Assembly (NCBI GenBank): GCA_018136815.1
Contig: CM030936.1
Location: 2,287,131-2,351,130 of the forward strand
From: Isochrysis galbana
Lineage: Eukaryota > Haptophyta > Isochrysidales > Isochrysidaceae
Length of the DNA stretch: 64,000 nt
Direction of reading: 5' to 3'
Shown here: piece after piece, positions 11,741 through 22,265 of the stretch
Layout: every line of letters begins with the position of its first letter
Numbering within the stretch: position 1 is the stretch's first letter
Translations under genes and position numbers: made by a program
The notes under the pieces: model-generated
The model's database searches: none
Told to the model about the DNA's origin: nothing
The model's input: only the letters and a program-made list of their open reading frames with translations

Positions 11741-11906
11741 AATCTGACACCTTTCCGCGTGAGGGGGTAGGGGGGGAAACCAACAACTTTCTGGAGGCGG
11801 TGCACGACTTGGCGGGGGGGGGGGTGCTCGGCCGGCGTGCCTTCCCCAGAAAGTTGTTTGATTTCCCCCCCTACCCCCTCACGCGGAAAGGTGTCAGATT
11901 TCAACC
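11741..11906. mobile_element. Foldback element, solitary copy
   Basis: Two arms of about 54 bp are almost perfect inverted repeats. The left arm reads 'aaatctgacacctttccgcg', then a 'gaggggg' block, then 'ccaacaactttctgg'. The right arm, from 'ccagaaagttgtttg' to 'ggtgtcagattt', is its reverse complement. A 50-bp GC-rich loop separates them. There is no coding capacity. Confidence 0.75.
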
Positions 11907-12080
11907 GCATGAACTAATGGGCGTTTACAATAAAAAGAACACCACGTAGGAGACCTCCTCCCAATTTGACACCTTTCCGCCTGAGGGTGGAGGGGGGGAC
12001 GCGCTCGCGAGGAAATCGAGCAACATCCCGTCCGACCTTTCTCCCAAGAAAACCGCGCATTCCCTTCCAAAACCGCGCGC

Positions 12081-12583
12081 TAATCTGACACCCTTCCGCG
12101 TGAGGGGGTAGGGGGGAAAACCAACAACTTTCTGGCGGAGTCAGCTCGCTCGTGCAGCCTTCCCCGCCGAGTGGTGCAGCGTCCCCAGAAAGTTGTTGGT
12201 TTCCCCCCCTTCCCCCCTACGCGGGAGGTTGTCAGATTTGACTCCAAGAAAACCGCGCATTCCCTTCCAAAACCGCGCGCTAATCTGACAACCTTCCGCG
12301 TGAGGGGGTAGGGGGGGAAACCAACAACTTTCTGGCGGAGTCGGCTCGCTCGGGCAGCCTTCCCCGCCGAGTGGTGCAGCGTCCCCAGAAAGTTGTTGGT
12401 TTCCCCCCCTTCCCCCCTACGCGGGAGGTTGTCAGATTTGACTCCAAGAAAACCGCGCATTCCCTTCCAAAACCGCGCGCTAATCTGACACCCTTCCGCG
12501 TGAGGGGGTAGGGGGGAAAACCAACAACTTTCTGGCGGAGTCAGCTCGCTCGTGCAGCCTTCCCCGCCGAGTGGTGCAGCGTC
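12081..12583. repeat. Tandem array of foldback elements, 200-bp period
   Basis: Units start with 'taatctgacaacctt' or the near-identical 'taatctgacaccctt' at 12081, 12281 and 12481, exactly 200 bp apart. Each full unit is a foldback with 50-bp arms, a GC-rich loop containing 'tggtgcagcg', and a 40-bp spacer holding the doublet 'aaaaccgcgc'. The third unit stops within the loop at about 12583, where a coding sequence begins. A divergent half-unit precedes the array from about 11965. Confidence 0.85.
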
Positions 12584-12807
12584 CAGAAGTCAGCGAGGCC
12601 TTGGTAGGGCGAGTCGGCCTGGCAGGAGGCCGGCACGACGTTGGGCTGGCGCGACCGAACGAGGGTCTGGCTGACTACCATCGCCTGCTCATATTCGCCA
12701 TCGCTCACGAGCGCCCGAAGCTGCTGGAGCCTGCTGTCGCACCAGACCGCTGAGTGGTTGCCCGCAGCGATGGAGGTGAGCAGAGGCGTGAGGAGGATCA
12801 TTGGCAT
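12584..12807 (-). pseudogene. 5' exon of a secreted-protein gene cut by the foldback array
   Basis: The ATG at 12807 (minus) opens a frame with a hydrophobic start (MPMILLTPLLTSIAAG) like a signal peptide. An amphipathic helical segment follows (DSRLQQLRALVSDGEYEQAM). The frame enters the foldback loop after about 75 codons, so the rest of the gene is missing or lies beyond an undetected splice site. Upstream sequence is polypyrimidine-rich on the coding strand, as for other genes in the window. No family recognised. Confidence 0.4.
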
Positions 12808-13129
12808 CGAGCAATGCGTCGCGTAAGACGAGCTCTACTCGACTAGAGGTTGATTGCCCCCGCGCACGGGATCGAGAGGTGGAACCCGGCCGGCCGTGGG
12901 AGCGAGGAAGAGCTCTAGCGGGTGAGGGCAGCGTTGGAGCTTTCCTCGTCGCGAGGGGTCTTCGGGAGTGTGCCGCTCTGGATGGAGAGTGCCACTTCCG
13001 CTTCTTTCACGTAAACGCGGCGTCTATCCAAAAGAGTGCCGTTCCCGCCGCGAGCTCGGGCGGGTCTCGGCGCCGAGGAGTGGGGAGAGCGGCGGGGGGA
13101 GAAGATGTGAGATCGCGCTCGCCATACAC

Positions 13130-13476
13130 ACCGAGAATGATAGCGAAAGGGAAAGCGAGACGGACAGAGAGAGAGAGAGAGAGAGAGAGGATGAAAAGGG
13201 AGAACAACCGAGAGAGAGAGAGGGTGGGGGGAGATTGGAGAGAGGGAGAGAGAGAGGAAGCGGACGGAGAAAGCAAGAGAGGCGGAGGCTGTCCCACGAG
13301 ATCCGCCACGAGGGAAGAGTCAAGTACTCTTATGATGCGGGACATCTCCCTTCTCTCTCGTAGGAGGAGGGAGATGGCGCGCCTCCGACGGTCCTATATC
13401 AGTCGGTGGGCGCGGCGGGTCGTGTTCGGGGCAAAAGGCGAGATGCGAACGAAAGGCGGCCGGCCCGCGCGCGCGT

Positions 13477-13513
<37 letters not shown>

Positions 13514-13680
13514 AGTGGGGGGCAGGGAGGGGGGGGCGGCGGCGTGGGCGTGGGGGGGGGGGGGGCACGCAAGGCAGAGGCGGAGAAGACGACGCAGAGA
13601 GCAGAGAAGAAGATGGGCAAAGCAAGAGGAACGGCAGCCGACGTGAGGCGGACACATCCCGTCGGAAGGAGTTCTATAGA
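13130..13680. repeat. GA-rich and poly-G low-complexity tract
   Basis: Long 'gagagaga' runs (about 13160-13260) are followed by G homopolymers: about 34 of the 35 bases at 13477-13511, and again near 13550. This could include the promoter of the truncated gene at 12807. ORFs over it are Ser/Leu/Pro- or Gly-rich translations of the repeats. Confidence 0.8.
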
Positions 13681-13735
13681 GTAGTAGAGCGTAGTGTGCA
13701 GTCCGGTGGTAGGTGTGTGGTCTGCCGATGAGAGG

Positions 13736-13900
13736 CCTAGATGGGAAATACGGTGCAGGGGCCTGCAAATATAGCCAAATACATTTCAAATACATTCGAG
13801 GCCTACCACCCAGGACACGCTTCAAATACAGCCAAATGCATATGTATTTGGTCTGCTCTGGCCAAATACGGTAAATACAAATACGTATTTCCCATCTAGG
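13736..13900. mobile_element. Short hAT-like MITE, CCTAGATG family
   Basis: 165 bp bounded by inverted CCTAGATGGGAAATACG ends. The flanks ATGAGAGG (13728-13735) and ATGACAGG (13901-13908) differ at one of eight bases. The interior is rich in 'caaatac' motifs on both strands. It has the same terminal octamer as the element at 939. Confidence 0.75.
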
Positions 13901-13908
13901 ATGACAGG

Positions 13909-14186
13909 GCCCACCCCGGCATCATCGCCCCCGTTGCCCGTTGCGACCCAGGAACCGGAAGGCTGAGGATGATCGCGTCGGCCCTCGCTGGAGCTGAGAG
14001 CTGAGGCGGCGCAGGGGGTCAATGGTCAATGATCAATGAGGAGCACGAGGTTGTGAGCCAGATACAGATGGCGGAGGCAGGCGCCCGACAAGTGCACTCA
14101 CATGCACTCTTCGCACAGCCCTCGCGGCTCCACCTCTACCTCTACCTCTGCGGCACCTACTTCACTTGCCGCAGAGTGTCGAACAC
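13909..14186. other. No feature recognised
   Basis: Mixed sequence with a short 'tacctctacctctac' simple repeat near 14130. I see nothing else in it. Confidence 0.3.
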
Positions 14187-14600
14187 GCGATGACTACTGG
14201 CTCGTGGGCAGAGGGCCGTTCGATCGAGCCGGCAGCTGACGCGGCCGTGAAGGAGTCGTAGGTGGTTGCTTGCGGGAATATGTCTGAGAGGTCATAGTAG
14301 AAGTCGGGTCTGACAGCTTCTACCATCGAGTGCGAGGGACGAGAAGAGAGACGGAGGTTCGGAGGCTCACAACGCGCGGCGTTGGAGGGTAGGGCCGAGG
14401 CTAGCTAGCGAGCTAGAGGAGGAGAGAGAAGGAGAATGAGAGCTTCTTAGGTCCAAGGTAGACACGAGAGACTACAACGCAGGGACTCAAAAAGTTCCCT
14501 CGTCGCACAGACACACACGAACTAAACCAAACAGGGCGAAAACTAACCACACTCAGGGCGGACTGTCAAGCGTCGGCACCAAGGCAACTCATCGGCGCAC
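14187..14600 (-). repeat. Dispersed repeat R1, copy 1 (retroelement 5' region)
   Basis: Colinear with 58965-59395. Shared blocks are 'gtcgaacacgcgatgacta', 'gccggcagctgacgcggc', 'gagcttcttaggtccaagg' and 'gcgtcggcaccaaggcaac'. On the minus strand both copies open a short protein start with the pattern DLSDIFP, SFTAASAAGS and EPVVIACST, so this is probably the leader and first codons of an unidentified transposon ORF. Confidence 0.65.
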
Positions 14601-14604
14601 AGAC

Positions 14605-15100
14605 ATGCGAAGCAGAGAAGTCGGAACACCGAGAGCAGACCTCGCTGTGGAGCTACCGCCGATATACGAAGAGAAGACGGAAGACTACAACCGATGCGTG
14701 AAGAGAAGACGGAAGACAGTCGTGGAACGTTTGATGACATCGAAAGAAAGTAAGAGAAGGGGTAGAATGTCGCCGACGAGACCTTGAGGCTTAAAATAAA
14801 CCACCGGTTAGAAGTAAAAGTCTGTCATCGTATGGAATACGACACTCCCCGACTAAATTCGAGTCGTCTCGACGAGCGGCATGGAAGGAGAACAAAGCAA
14901 CCGAAATAGGAGAAATCCGCGAACAAATCAACCGAAATAGAAGAGGTGATTGCTCCACGTGCCCGGAGATCCATGATTTCCTACTGTGATACCTTTTCGC
15001 ACAGACCCTAAGAAATGGAAAAGCGTTCAGCTCCGACGTCACGCCTGTAGAAAGTCGGAACTACAAAGGTGCCTTTCATTAATTGTAAGCACTACAGTAA
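14605..15100 (+). pseudogene. Degenerate element-derived coding sequence
   Basis: Short basic reading frames (for example EKTEDYNRCVKRRRKTVVE at about 14670) resemble a frame near 41010-41160 (EKAEYYNDKCRATKRREK), suggesting two decayed copies of one element ORF. A second open stretch at about 14830-14990 (AAWKENKATEIGEIREQINR) is in another frame. No domain recognised. Confidence 0.3.
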
Positions 15101-15118
15101 GCACCGACACATCAAGAA

Positions 15119-15986
15119 TTGACTATGGACGAGAATAGACAAGGACGCATCCAGGAAGCAATCGAAATGAAGCAACGACTCATCCAAGAATTGGCGAAAG
15201 GATACCAAACCGTCAATAATGACGCACAGACATTCATTCAAGAAGTAGACCAACATAATAAGATTGTGCTAAACAAAATGTGGAGAAATAAGAAGACTCC
15301 TCCCACATTTTACACACAAGAAGAAATCTGCATCAACGAAAACGACAGCTGCGACAACATTCCGCACCCCATCGCCGCGCAGTTCTGTCACAACCAGAAG
15401 AGGACCATACCCGCAGACAGAAACAAGCCAGAAGATGTTACCCACAGACCCGCCAAATTAAGGGATCTCTCCGTACTCTCGAAGTTGAAAAACAATGAGC
15501 TCTCACAAATCGAATCCAATAAGAAGAATGCTACGAGGCAGCGTCAAGAATTTGTACGGAGACCCAATTCGAACACAGGCGAATGGCCTGGAAACAATAA
15601 TCCAAGAGATTGAACAATACAAGGATATTCTCGTCACCAACAAGGATATTCTCGTCGAAGTCATGTTCAAAGTGAATGATGTTAAACAAGGCGCGAATGA
15701 CCTAATCGAGATGATGTTCATCGAAGGAAAATCCTTGTTCAACAAGCGACCCGGAACGCGACTCGAAACTTACTACGAAGATCTCATACGAGACCCAATC
15801 AATCAAAATTCCATATTAAATCCAAATTTTGGAGAAAGCGTTGAAGGTGATGACCGAGGCAAATCTACATTTTATGAGTTGTTCAGTTATCATAAAGATC
15901 CCTTAATTAGTAGGGTGTTGCATGCGCACTCTCTTCACCTGAACAATTTTCAATTCCGGGCAAGGTCAGCGCCGACAGGTCGTTAG
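15119..15986 (+). pseudogene. AT-rich coding relic with a frameshift
   Basis: Two overlapping plus-strand frames (15119-15613 and 15495-15986) together cover 290 codons. Codon usage is A/T-rich, and residues are dominated by Asn, Ile, Lys, Asp, Glu and Gln, quite unlike the Ala/Arg-rich host genes. The first part is helical and charged (EAIEMKQRLIQELAKGYQ). The second repeats the motif KDILVTNKDILV and contains VKQGANDLIEMMFIEG. The change of frame near 15550-15600 implies an indel or a lost intron. I do not recognise the family; a mobile-element or virus-derived origin is an inference from composition only. Confidence 0.4.
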
Positions 15987-16066
15987 CAAAGCACAGTGTG
16001 CGGTAGCAGTGTGCGGTGTGTGGTAGCAGTGTGCGGTGTGTGGTAGCAGTGTAGCCGCCCAAGATC
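15985..16066. repeat. Short tandem repeat, about 22-bp unit
   Basis: Three to four copies of a unit near 'tgtgcggtgtgtggtagcag'. Confidence 0.8.
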
Positions 16067-16540
16067 ACCACAGAGCGTGAGTTGCGGCTTGTTCTATTGT
16101 GTCACTCACTGTCTGAGCTCCTACAGCATATGGCTATGAAGTCACATCGGATGCAAGAGCTTCATGAACAGATCATCAATAAACTGTTGAACGAGTGCAC
16201 AGAGGGCCATTACTTTCTGAATCAAGTGGCCAAGCAACTTGAGATGGAGGAGGCCTCATCAACCGTATAGAAGCCTTGACCGCACGCTTTGTTTCCACTA
16301 CCAGTGTGTAGAGTTGTGGTGTGGGGTGTCATGGTTTTTTTGAATAACAATGAATGACAAACTTTGAGCTCTGTTGCGCTGGATCGCATCAGGAAGAGGA
16401 TTGTGCCCGCATAGCGTTTTCGTACATAACGTTAATACTATTTGCAGTAATATGTTGTCGTCCCCCATCACCACCAAGCCCCCGCATTCATACTGAGTTG
16501 GTGTGTCGCACAGGTAGCGGCCACTCTGCAGTTGGACAGT
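16067..16540. other. Flank of minisatellite
   Basis: A 62-codon frame at 16082-16270 (+) encodes a helical stretch (SHRMQELHEQIINKLLNE) without a recognised family. It may be an element relic, and nothing else is seen. Confidence 0.25.
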
Positions 16541-17240
16541 TGAGGAGTTGATGCAGGTGATAGTTGGGCAGTTGATGAAGTGAAAGTTGTGTTTGGAGAG
16601 AGTAGGCTGTTGGGCAGTTAATGAAGTTGAGCAGTTGGATAGTTGGAAAGTTGATGGTTGGGCAGTTGATGAAATGATAGTTGGGCAGTTGATAGTTGGG
16701 CAGTTGGTAATTATAGTTGGGCAGTTGATGAGGTGATAGTTTGGCAGTTGGACAGTTGGGCAGTTGATGAGGTGATAGTTTGGCAGTTGGACAGTTGGAA
16801 AGTTGATGGTTGGGCAGTTGATGAAATGATAGTTGGGCAGTTGATAGTTGGGAGTTGGGAATTATAGTTGGGCAGTTGATGAGGTGATACTTTGGCAGTT
16901 GGACAGTTGGGCAGTTGATGAGGTGATACTTTGGCAGTTGGACAGTTGGGCAGTTGATGAGAGGATAGTTTGGCAGTTGGACAGTTGGGCAGTGGATGAG
17001 GTGATAGTTGGGCAGTTGGACAGTTGGGTAGTTTCACAGTTGATGAAATGATGGTTGGGCAGTTGGACAGTTGGGCAGTTGATGAGGTGATAGTTGGGCA
17101 GTTGATGAGGTGATAGTTGGGCAGTTTCACAGTTGGACAGTTGATGAAATGATGGTTGGGCAGTTGGGCAGGGCAGTTGGACAGTTGGGCAGTTGGGCAG
17201 TTTGGGCAGTTATAAGTTGGACAGTTAGGCATGGCTGAAC
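16540..17240. repeat. Large 'gggcagttg' minisatellite
   Basis: About 700 bp built from variable units of 'gggcagttgatgaggtgata' and 'ggacagttggacagttg'-like words, with a higher-order duplication ('ttgatggttgggcagttgat' recurs at about 16650 and 16805). The long minus-strand frame over it (NCPTAQLS repeats) is a by-product. Confidence 0.92.
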
Positions 17241-17344
17241 TAGCGTGCATGCAAATGCTTCTGGCTGGGTTTCAAGGCATGTGTTACGGCACCAGGCCGA
17301 AGTCACTGTGCTCGGGGGGATGTCCGCATAGCGTTTTCGTACAT

Positions 17345-17600
17345 CACGTTATATAGTAAACAATACCAAACCACTATCAACAATCAACTAGTCTACAAAA
17401 AAACCCACGTATAGTCACAAAGTTATCTAGTCCCAATCACTATCAACAATAAACTAATCTACAAAAAAACTCAGTATAGTCAAGCCCCAATAAACTAGTC
17501 TACAAAAAATAGTCTACAAAAAATCCGGTATAGTCACAAAGGTATCTGGTAAACATTACCCAATCAGCAATAAACTAGTCTACAAAAGAATCCAGCAAAG
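17345..17600. repeat. Degenerate repeats of 'aactagtctacaaaaaa'
   Basis: At least five imperfect copies of a 40-60 bp unit containing 'actagtctacaaaaaa' and 'gtatagtcacaaag', followed by further A/C-rich degenerate copies to about 17800. Confidence 0.8.
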
Positions 17601-17915
17601 TCCCAAATAACTGCCGAACCAATCATTGCCGAAACCTAACCAATCACAAATAACTGCCCAAGACCACAACATGCAATCACTTACCGAGTCACATAACTGC
17701 CCAAAACCAAACCACTCAATCACTACCCAGTCACATAACTGCCAAGTCCCGCAAATCCAACTGCCCACATACTAACTGACCCCAACTACCCAACCACTAA
17801 CCGCCAGACAATCAAGTGCAATCCTCCTCCGCACACCGCACACCCCCCTCTCTCCGCACTCCCTCTCTCTCCGCACTCCCTCTCTCTCCGCACACCTCTC
17901 CACCGCACACCAGCA

Positions 17916-18224
17916 ATGGCACCCATGCGCAAGTCACCTCGCCTGCAAGGTCTTCCTCCTCAGCAATGCGCACCCCAACATGTCCAACATCGGCCTCTCA
18001 CCGCGCCCGAACAACAACAACAACCAGAACAAGAATTCGTCGCACCACTCCCCCGTCAACAAGACACTCAACCAGACATCGACCAGCACACCCACCAACA
18101 GGACATCGACCACGGCACTCCAAACATCGAGCAGGACAACCAACAGGACACACAAATCGAACAGGAATCCATCCAACAGCACACCACCGACATCTCAGAG
18201 CTCATTCCGCGGTTTGGCAAGTAG
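17916..18224 (+). CDS. Gln-rich hypothetical protein, possible element gag start
   Basis: 102 codons from ATG at 17916. The start is basic (MAPMRKSPRLQG) and the rest is Gln/Asp/His-rich and probably disordered. It lies between satellite repeats and a deleted chromovirus, so it may be the first codons of a retroelement protein rather than a host gene. No domain recognised and no splice-supported extension. Confidence 0.25.
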   Translation: MAPMRKSPRLQGLPPQQCAPQHVQHRPLTAPEQQQQPEQEFVAPLPRQQDTQPDIDQHTHQQDIDHGTPNIEQDNQQDTQIEQESIQQHTTDISELIPRFGK

Positions 18225-18698
18225 TGCTCCTTCCCCCGATCCGCAGACGCGCCTTCGCAGCCGCGACCGCCTGAGGGCAATAAGGCGTTCATTGGGCCCA
18301 CACGCTCCCTCCAAGGGGGCTTGACTTCTTACACAGGAGCGTGCGCCCAACAGAACGCCTTAATGCCAGGACGCCCCTCCATGTAAGTGGGTCAACGTGG
18401 CACCATCAAAGTCTTACTCCCGAGTCTTCTACACAGGAGCGTGCGGCCAAATGAACGCTTATTGCCTTATGCGAATGAGCAGTGTAAAGACGCTTGCAGC
18501 CGGCGGAAGCGAGCATGCGAGCGTAAGACACGGCGGAGTGGGGAAAAGGGGCGTAGCGGCGGTGATGAGGAAACGACGATAGAGGGAGCGTAGCCCGAGC
18601 CATCCCATGCAGCGTGTGAGTAGAGATCACGGGAATCGGTAGATATTGGGGTGTTTGAATGTCCCGATAGCACGTAGCAACCTCATTCAACAATTGAC

Positions 18699-19627
18699 TC
18701 ATGTAATCCTGGACCGTGTTCTAGAGGAGATTAAATCCGGTAGTATGTGATCCACGTCTTTAGGAGCCTCGTCGGCCGATGACGTAGCCTCCGGAGTAGG
18801 GTCGTAGTCTCCAACGAAAGGTTCGTATAAATCCTCGGGAACGGGAGGAGAGGTTAGTCGATCGAACGCGTCGACAAGGTCCCCGCAACGACGGAGGAGC
18901 TCAATGCGGTGCTCCCACGTAGCTTCGGAACGAGGGTAGCCAAGCCACTTGACTAGATACTTGCACCGAGGCGGCTCGCCGCGGCGGTCAAGGAGTGATT
19001 CGACAATAAACTCATCCTGGATCGAGAGACCGGACTTTGGAGGACTTGGTGGATATGCTCGAAGTGCGGCGAGTCTCGGTAGAGCGAGGCGACTTGAAAG
19101 GCCTCGTAGCCTAGGAGGTTCATCCACTCGGCGTTGATGATGTCACGCTCGCCGTCCGGGGCGTACCCTGGGTCGGGTGGATGCTCGAGCTTTGGCGACG
19201 ACGTCAGCGGTACCGCGCGGAGGCCCATGGTCGACAGCGGCGGGGCGCTCGTGTCCTCGCGGCGAGGCGTGAAGTGGGGCCTTGGCGTGAAAGGCACCGG
19301 CAGGGTGTGGAGGTCCTCCGGGTACCCGTAGCCGGGAGCGGGGGTGAAGTCAGCCCGAGAGGAGGAGCGAGGGGCGTAAGGGAGCACCCCTACCGAGGTG
19401 CGAGGTGGGGCGACCGCGTGAGGCGCTGAAGGACGTGCGGTCGATGAAGGGGGCGGTATCGGCGCCGAAGGGTGTGCCGTCTCTGCTGCAGGCGTCGGGG
19501 TGGTAGAAGCCCGCAAGGCCCTGACGTGGGTGCTGAGGCCCGCTATCATCTCGAGGAACAGAGCCGTTACTAGAGCGGTCAAACAGGGGTTTCTTATTAG
19601 GGATTGGGGGGGGGGGGGAATGACCAT
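18699..19627 (-). pseudogene. Chromovirus (Ty3-type) relic: gag-like N-part joined to chromodomain end
   Basis: Minus strand. The right part (19610 down to about 19000) is a Pro/Ser-rich gag-like sequence ending in INAEWMNLLGYEAFQVASLY. After a frame change near 19040 the left part encodes a clear chromodomain, from FIVESLLDRRG through CKYLVKWLGYP and EATWEHRIELL, and then an acidic tail. Chromodomains of this type sit at the end of integrase in chromoviruses and target integration. Protease, reverse transcriptase, RNase H and the integrase core are all absent, so the element is an internal-deletion derivative. LTRs were not identified by eye. Confidence 0.65.
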
Positions 19628-20812
19628 ACAGATCGCAACGAGCTATATCCTTGCAACCGAAGAAATCTTGCCGTTGAGCGTGACCCTTCTAGACGCTTCT
19701 AACGAGCAACCCTGAGTAGCAACCAAGGGAAAGAAACACCTAAGGGTAAGGGGCTAAGGGCTTGCATGCAACTTGCATCAAGGGGAAAGATTCCCTCACC
19801 CAAGAAGCGAACCTACATATACCTACATCCTACATCGATCGATCTCCAAGGGGAGATGGCAACTTAAACCTCAAATCTCGAATGGATAGAGCAACCGACT
19901 CGCTCGCCAAACACGTACCTTGACCGAGAAGAAAGCAGCAAGGACCTACAAGCCAAGGGTAGCGGACCTAGAGAACGTGAGAGGAAGTTTCCGCACGCCA
20001 ACGCGAACGCCAAACGCGGGAAGACAACGAAACCCTAACTAACCACTAACCAGGCCAAGCAGAACCTACGAAGAACAGGCCTGAGGCTTGAAAGATGAAA
20101 GACGACGAAAGTTAGCAAGTCCCAAGAAAGAACCGGAACCCAACGAGCAACGAGAAACGAAAAGCCTTGCAAGCTTGCAAGAAGCTAAACAAGCCTCCTC
20201 AAGGTACTCCTACCCCGAGAGCCTGAGACGCAAGCGCATGGCAAGCGACAGGCGACCTGGATCCTTTGGGTCAAGATTACCCGAAAGGAGGAAACTTGGA
20301 ATCTAGACCTGACAAACAGGCTAGAAGGAACGAAACGAGAACCCGAATTCTAGGTCGCTAGGGACGAACCCTACCAACTTAGAAGCGCCTGAGCTTCACC
20401 GTGTGGCCGCACGGCGAAGGACCTGGAGATAAGAGCCTGGAACTCGCATCAAGCATCATCTAGGATGAATACGACACAATAGGGCGTCGGCCTACGGCCT
20501 GCGGGCTACGGGCCGCAGCCGTGGGTGCTTGGGTCATGGGAAGGGGCAGCGTCCGCCAGCGGCCACAAGTCCCCGGCACCCGGGGACTTCGTTCGCCGCT
20601 TGGGGTTGGGGGGAAGGGAGTGCTCCTTCTAAATGCGGTCTGTGTCTGTGGGCCTCCTTGCGGGGACGGGGAGCCGGGAGCCACATTGTGTGCATGGTAG
20701 TAAACTCTCGCCCTATGCCGTGTAGCTTCGGCCTAGCCCCCCTCCCCCCCCCCCCTTCGCTTACTCACTCCCCCCCCCCCCTGCCCCCTGCCCCCTCCCC
20801 CCTCCCTTTCCT
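19628..20812. other. Probable retroelement leader or LTR region, no gene
   Basis: From 19600 to 20400 the sequence is A/G-rich and lacks long frames in a plausible codon style. A G run at 19606-19618 marks the left edge. From 20710 to 20800 there are C homopolymer runs. It may contain the leader of the chromovirus relic, but no terminal repeat was found. Confidence 0.3.
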
Positions 20813-21049
20813 CTCGGTCCACCTCGCCGATTAGTTCTCTTCAGGTGGAGGGGGAGAAGGTGATACCAAATGGAGGCATATGACCTTGTTCCTTGTTTAA
20901 TGCTTCTTTCCAAAAGGTCAGAAGTGCCGGATTGCCACTGATAATTACGTGTGTGTGAGTGTCGGTGGTGATGATTGAACGTTTTCCCACATGTTGGGTG
21001 GTGATGATTGAATGCTTTTCCACATGTTGGGTCCTCCCTTTCCTCTCGG
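20813..21049. repeat. First copy of a 237-bp tandem unit
   Basis: It starts 'cctctcggtccacctcgcc' and contains 'ccaaatggaggcatatgacc' and repeats of 'gatgattgaacgttttcc'. It ends at the next 'cctctcgg', which is where the hAT element at 21050 inserted. The second copy is 22266-22500. Confidence 0.75.
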
Positions 21050-22265
21050 TAGGGCCAGGGCAATACTTGTACAAATTGTATTGCAAGTTTGGGTGGATGC
21101 TTGAGATGCTCACAAGTTTGGGCCCTCTTTAAAAGTGGTCTGCAAGCTTGGGGGCGCGGCGCCGGTCTCTACGAGTATAATCCCCTATGATCTACGAGTA
21201 TAATCCCCCTTTGCGAGGTGGGCGACGTCACCACCGAAAACTGAACTTGGTGGCACATCTTACATCATTCTGAATGATATTATCTATAAACGGGTAGTTT
21301 TATGATATTAAACGGGGGTCCTTTTGAGATAAGTGACAAAAAGGCCCGACTGGACCATGGCTGGGCGAGGCGAGTGCGCCCGTGCGCCCGGCCCCTCTTC
21401 ACCTTCACCATGTTGGCCTGCTAGCCTGCTAGCCTGCAGCACCCATGTGCGAGTCGTGAGTTGTCTCCCAACTCCAGCGCGTTGCCTCGTCCCTTACAAC
21501 AGGCAAGCGCCACCGAACGCGACACAACGTATCATTGCCAAGAGCATCACCGGCGAAGTGGGCTGCTGCGAGCATTCAATCCAGCCTTTGCCCACGGCAA
21601 GGTGGATGCGCTTTGGGTCCATCAGCTCGTCGAGATTCCTGCGTTCAGCCATTTACCATCTGTTACACAAAGGTTGCTTGATGAGCTTCCAACATATTTG
21701 ATCGCATGTCGCGGGACTCGGATTGATCACACACATGTGCCAACGTTCACGAAGAAGGTGCTTGCTTGGTGGGCATCTAACAACTCAAAATTCCTAACAT
21801 GGGCACTTGCAGCGAGGATTGCGTTCAGCATGACGCCCAATTCAGCTGCATGTGAGCGTGTGTTTTCTTTGCTTACCTGTTTGTGTGATGTGATATGCAT
21901 GAATGTGAATGTGTTGAACTAAGAAGAAGAAGTGGTACTTGAAGCAAGTAGTATGAACACCGCATATAACATTAGCTAGTTAGGTGCGCGATGCGACTCC
22001 TAGCGTCCCCTAGTCCTAGCGTCCTAGCTAGGTGGTAGGTGGTAGGATAGCACATGGATATGGACGAGTGTACGAACGAGCGTCTCAAAATACAAGTTAT
22101 ATTTGAGCGCTTCTAAAGGAAGACGTGTTGCGAAGCACTTTCGCGCGTGCGCACGTGAGTACAAGAATGTTACAAGTTTGGGCAGTCCGTAACAAGAATC
22201 CTGCAAGTTTGGCCGACAAGTTTGGGCGAATTTCGCTACAAGTATCAAGTATTGCCCTGGCCCTA
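21050..22265 (+). mobile_element. hAT element with perfect 8-bp target duplication
   Basis: 1216 bp. The inverted ends are TAGGGCCAGGGCAATACTTG (20 bp), flanked by CCTCTCGG at 21042-21049 and 22266-22273. Inside both ends the motif 'caagtttgggc' recurs, a likely transposase-binding array. The interior encodes only the C-terminal part of the transposase (see next entry), so the element is non-autonomous. Confidence 0.9.
21461..21922 (+). pseudogene. hAT transposase C-terminal fragment
   Basis: The frame encodes VPTFTKKVLAWWASNNSKF, then ALAARIAFSMTPNSAACERVFSLL, the signature of the hAT dimerisation domain (family pattern about P-S-A-x-x-E-R-x-F-S). The N-terminal zinc finger and most of the RNase H-like core are missing. 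The frame diverges from the family right after VFSLL. Confidence 0.8.

Noticed and set aside
12081-12583. Possible CRISPR array
   Set aside because: Units are 200 bp with internal inverted arms and no variable spacers, in a eukaryotic context.
13320-13825. Pro/Ala-rich ORFs over the poly-G tract
   Set aside because: Low-complexity translation of homopolymers.
16711-17250. Long minus-strand ORF of NCPTAQLS-like repeats
   Set aside because: It is a direct translation of the 'gggcagttg' minisatellite and has no other protein character.
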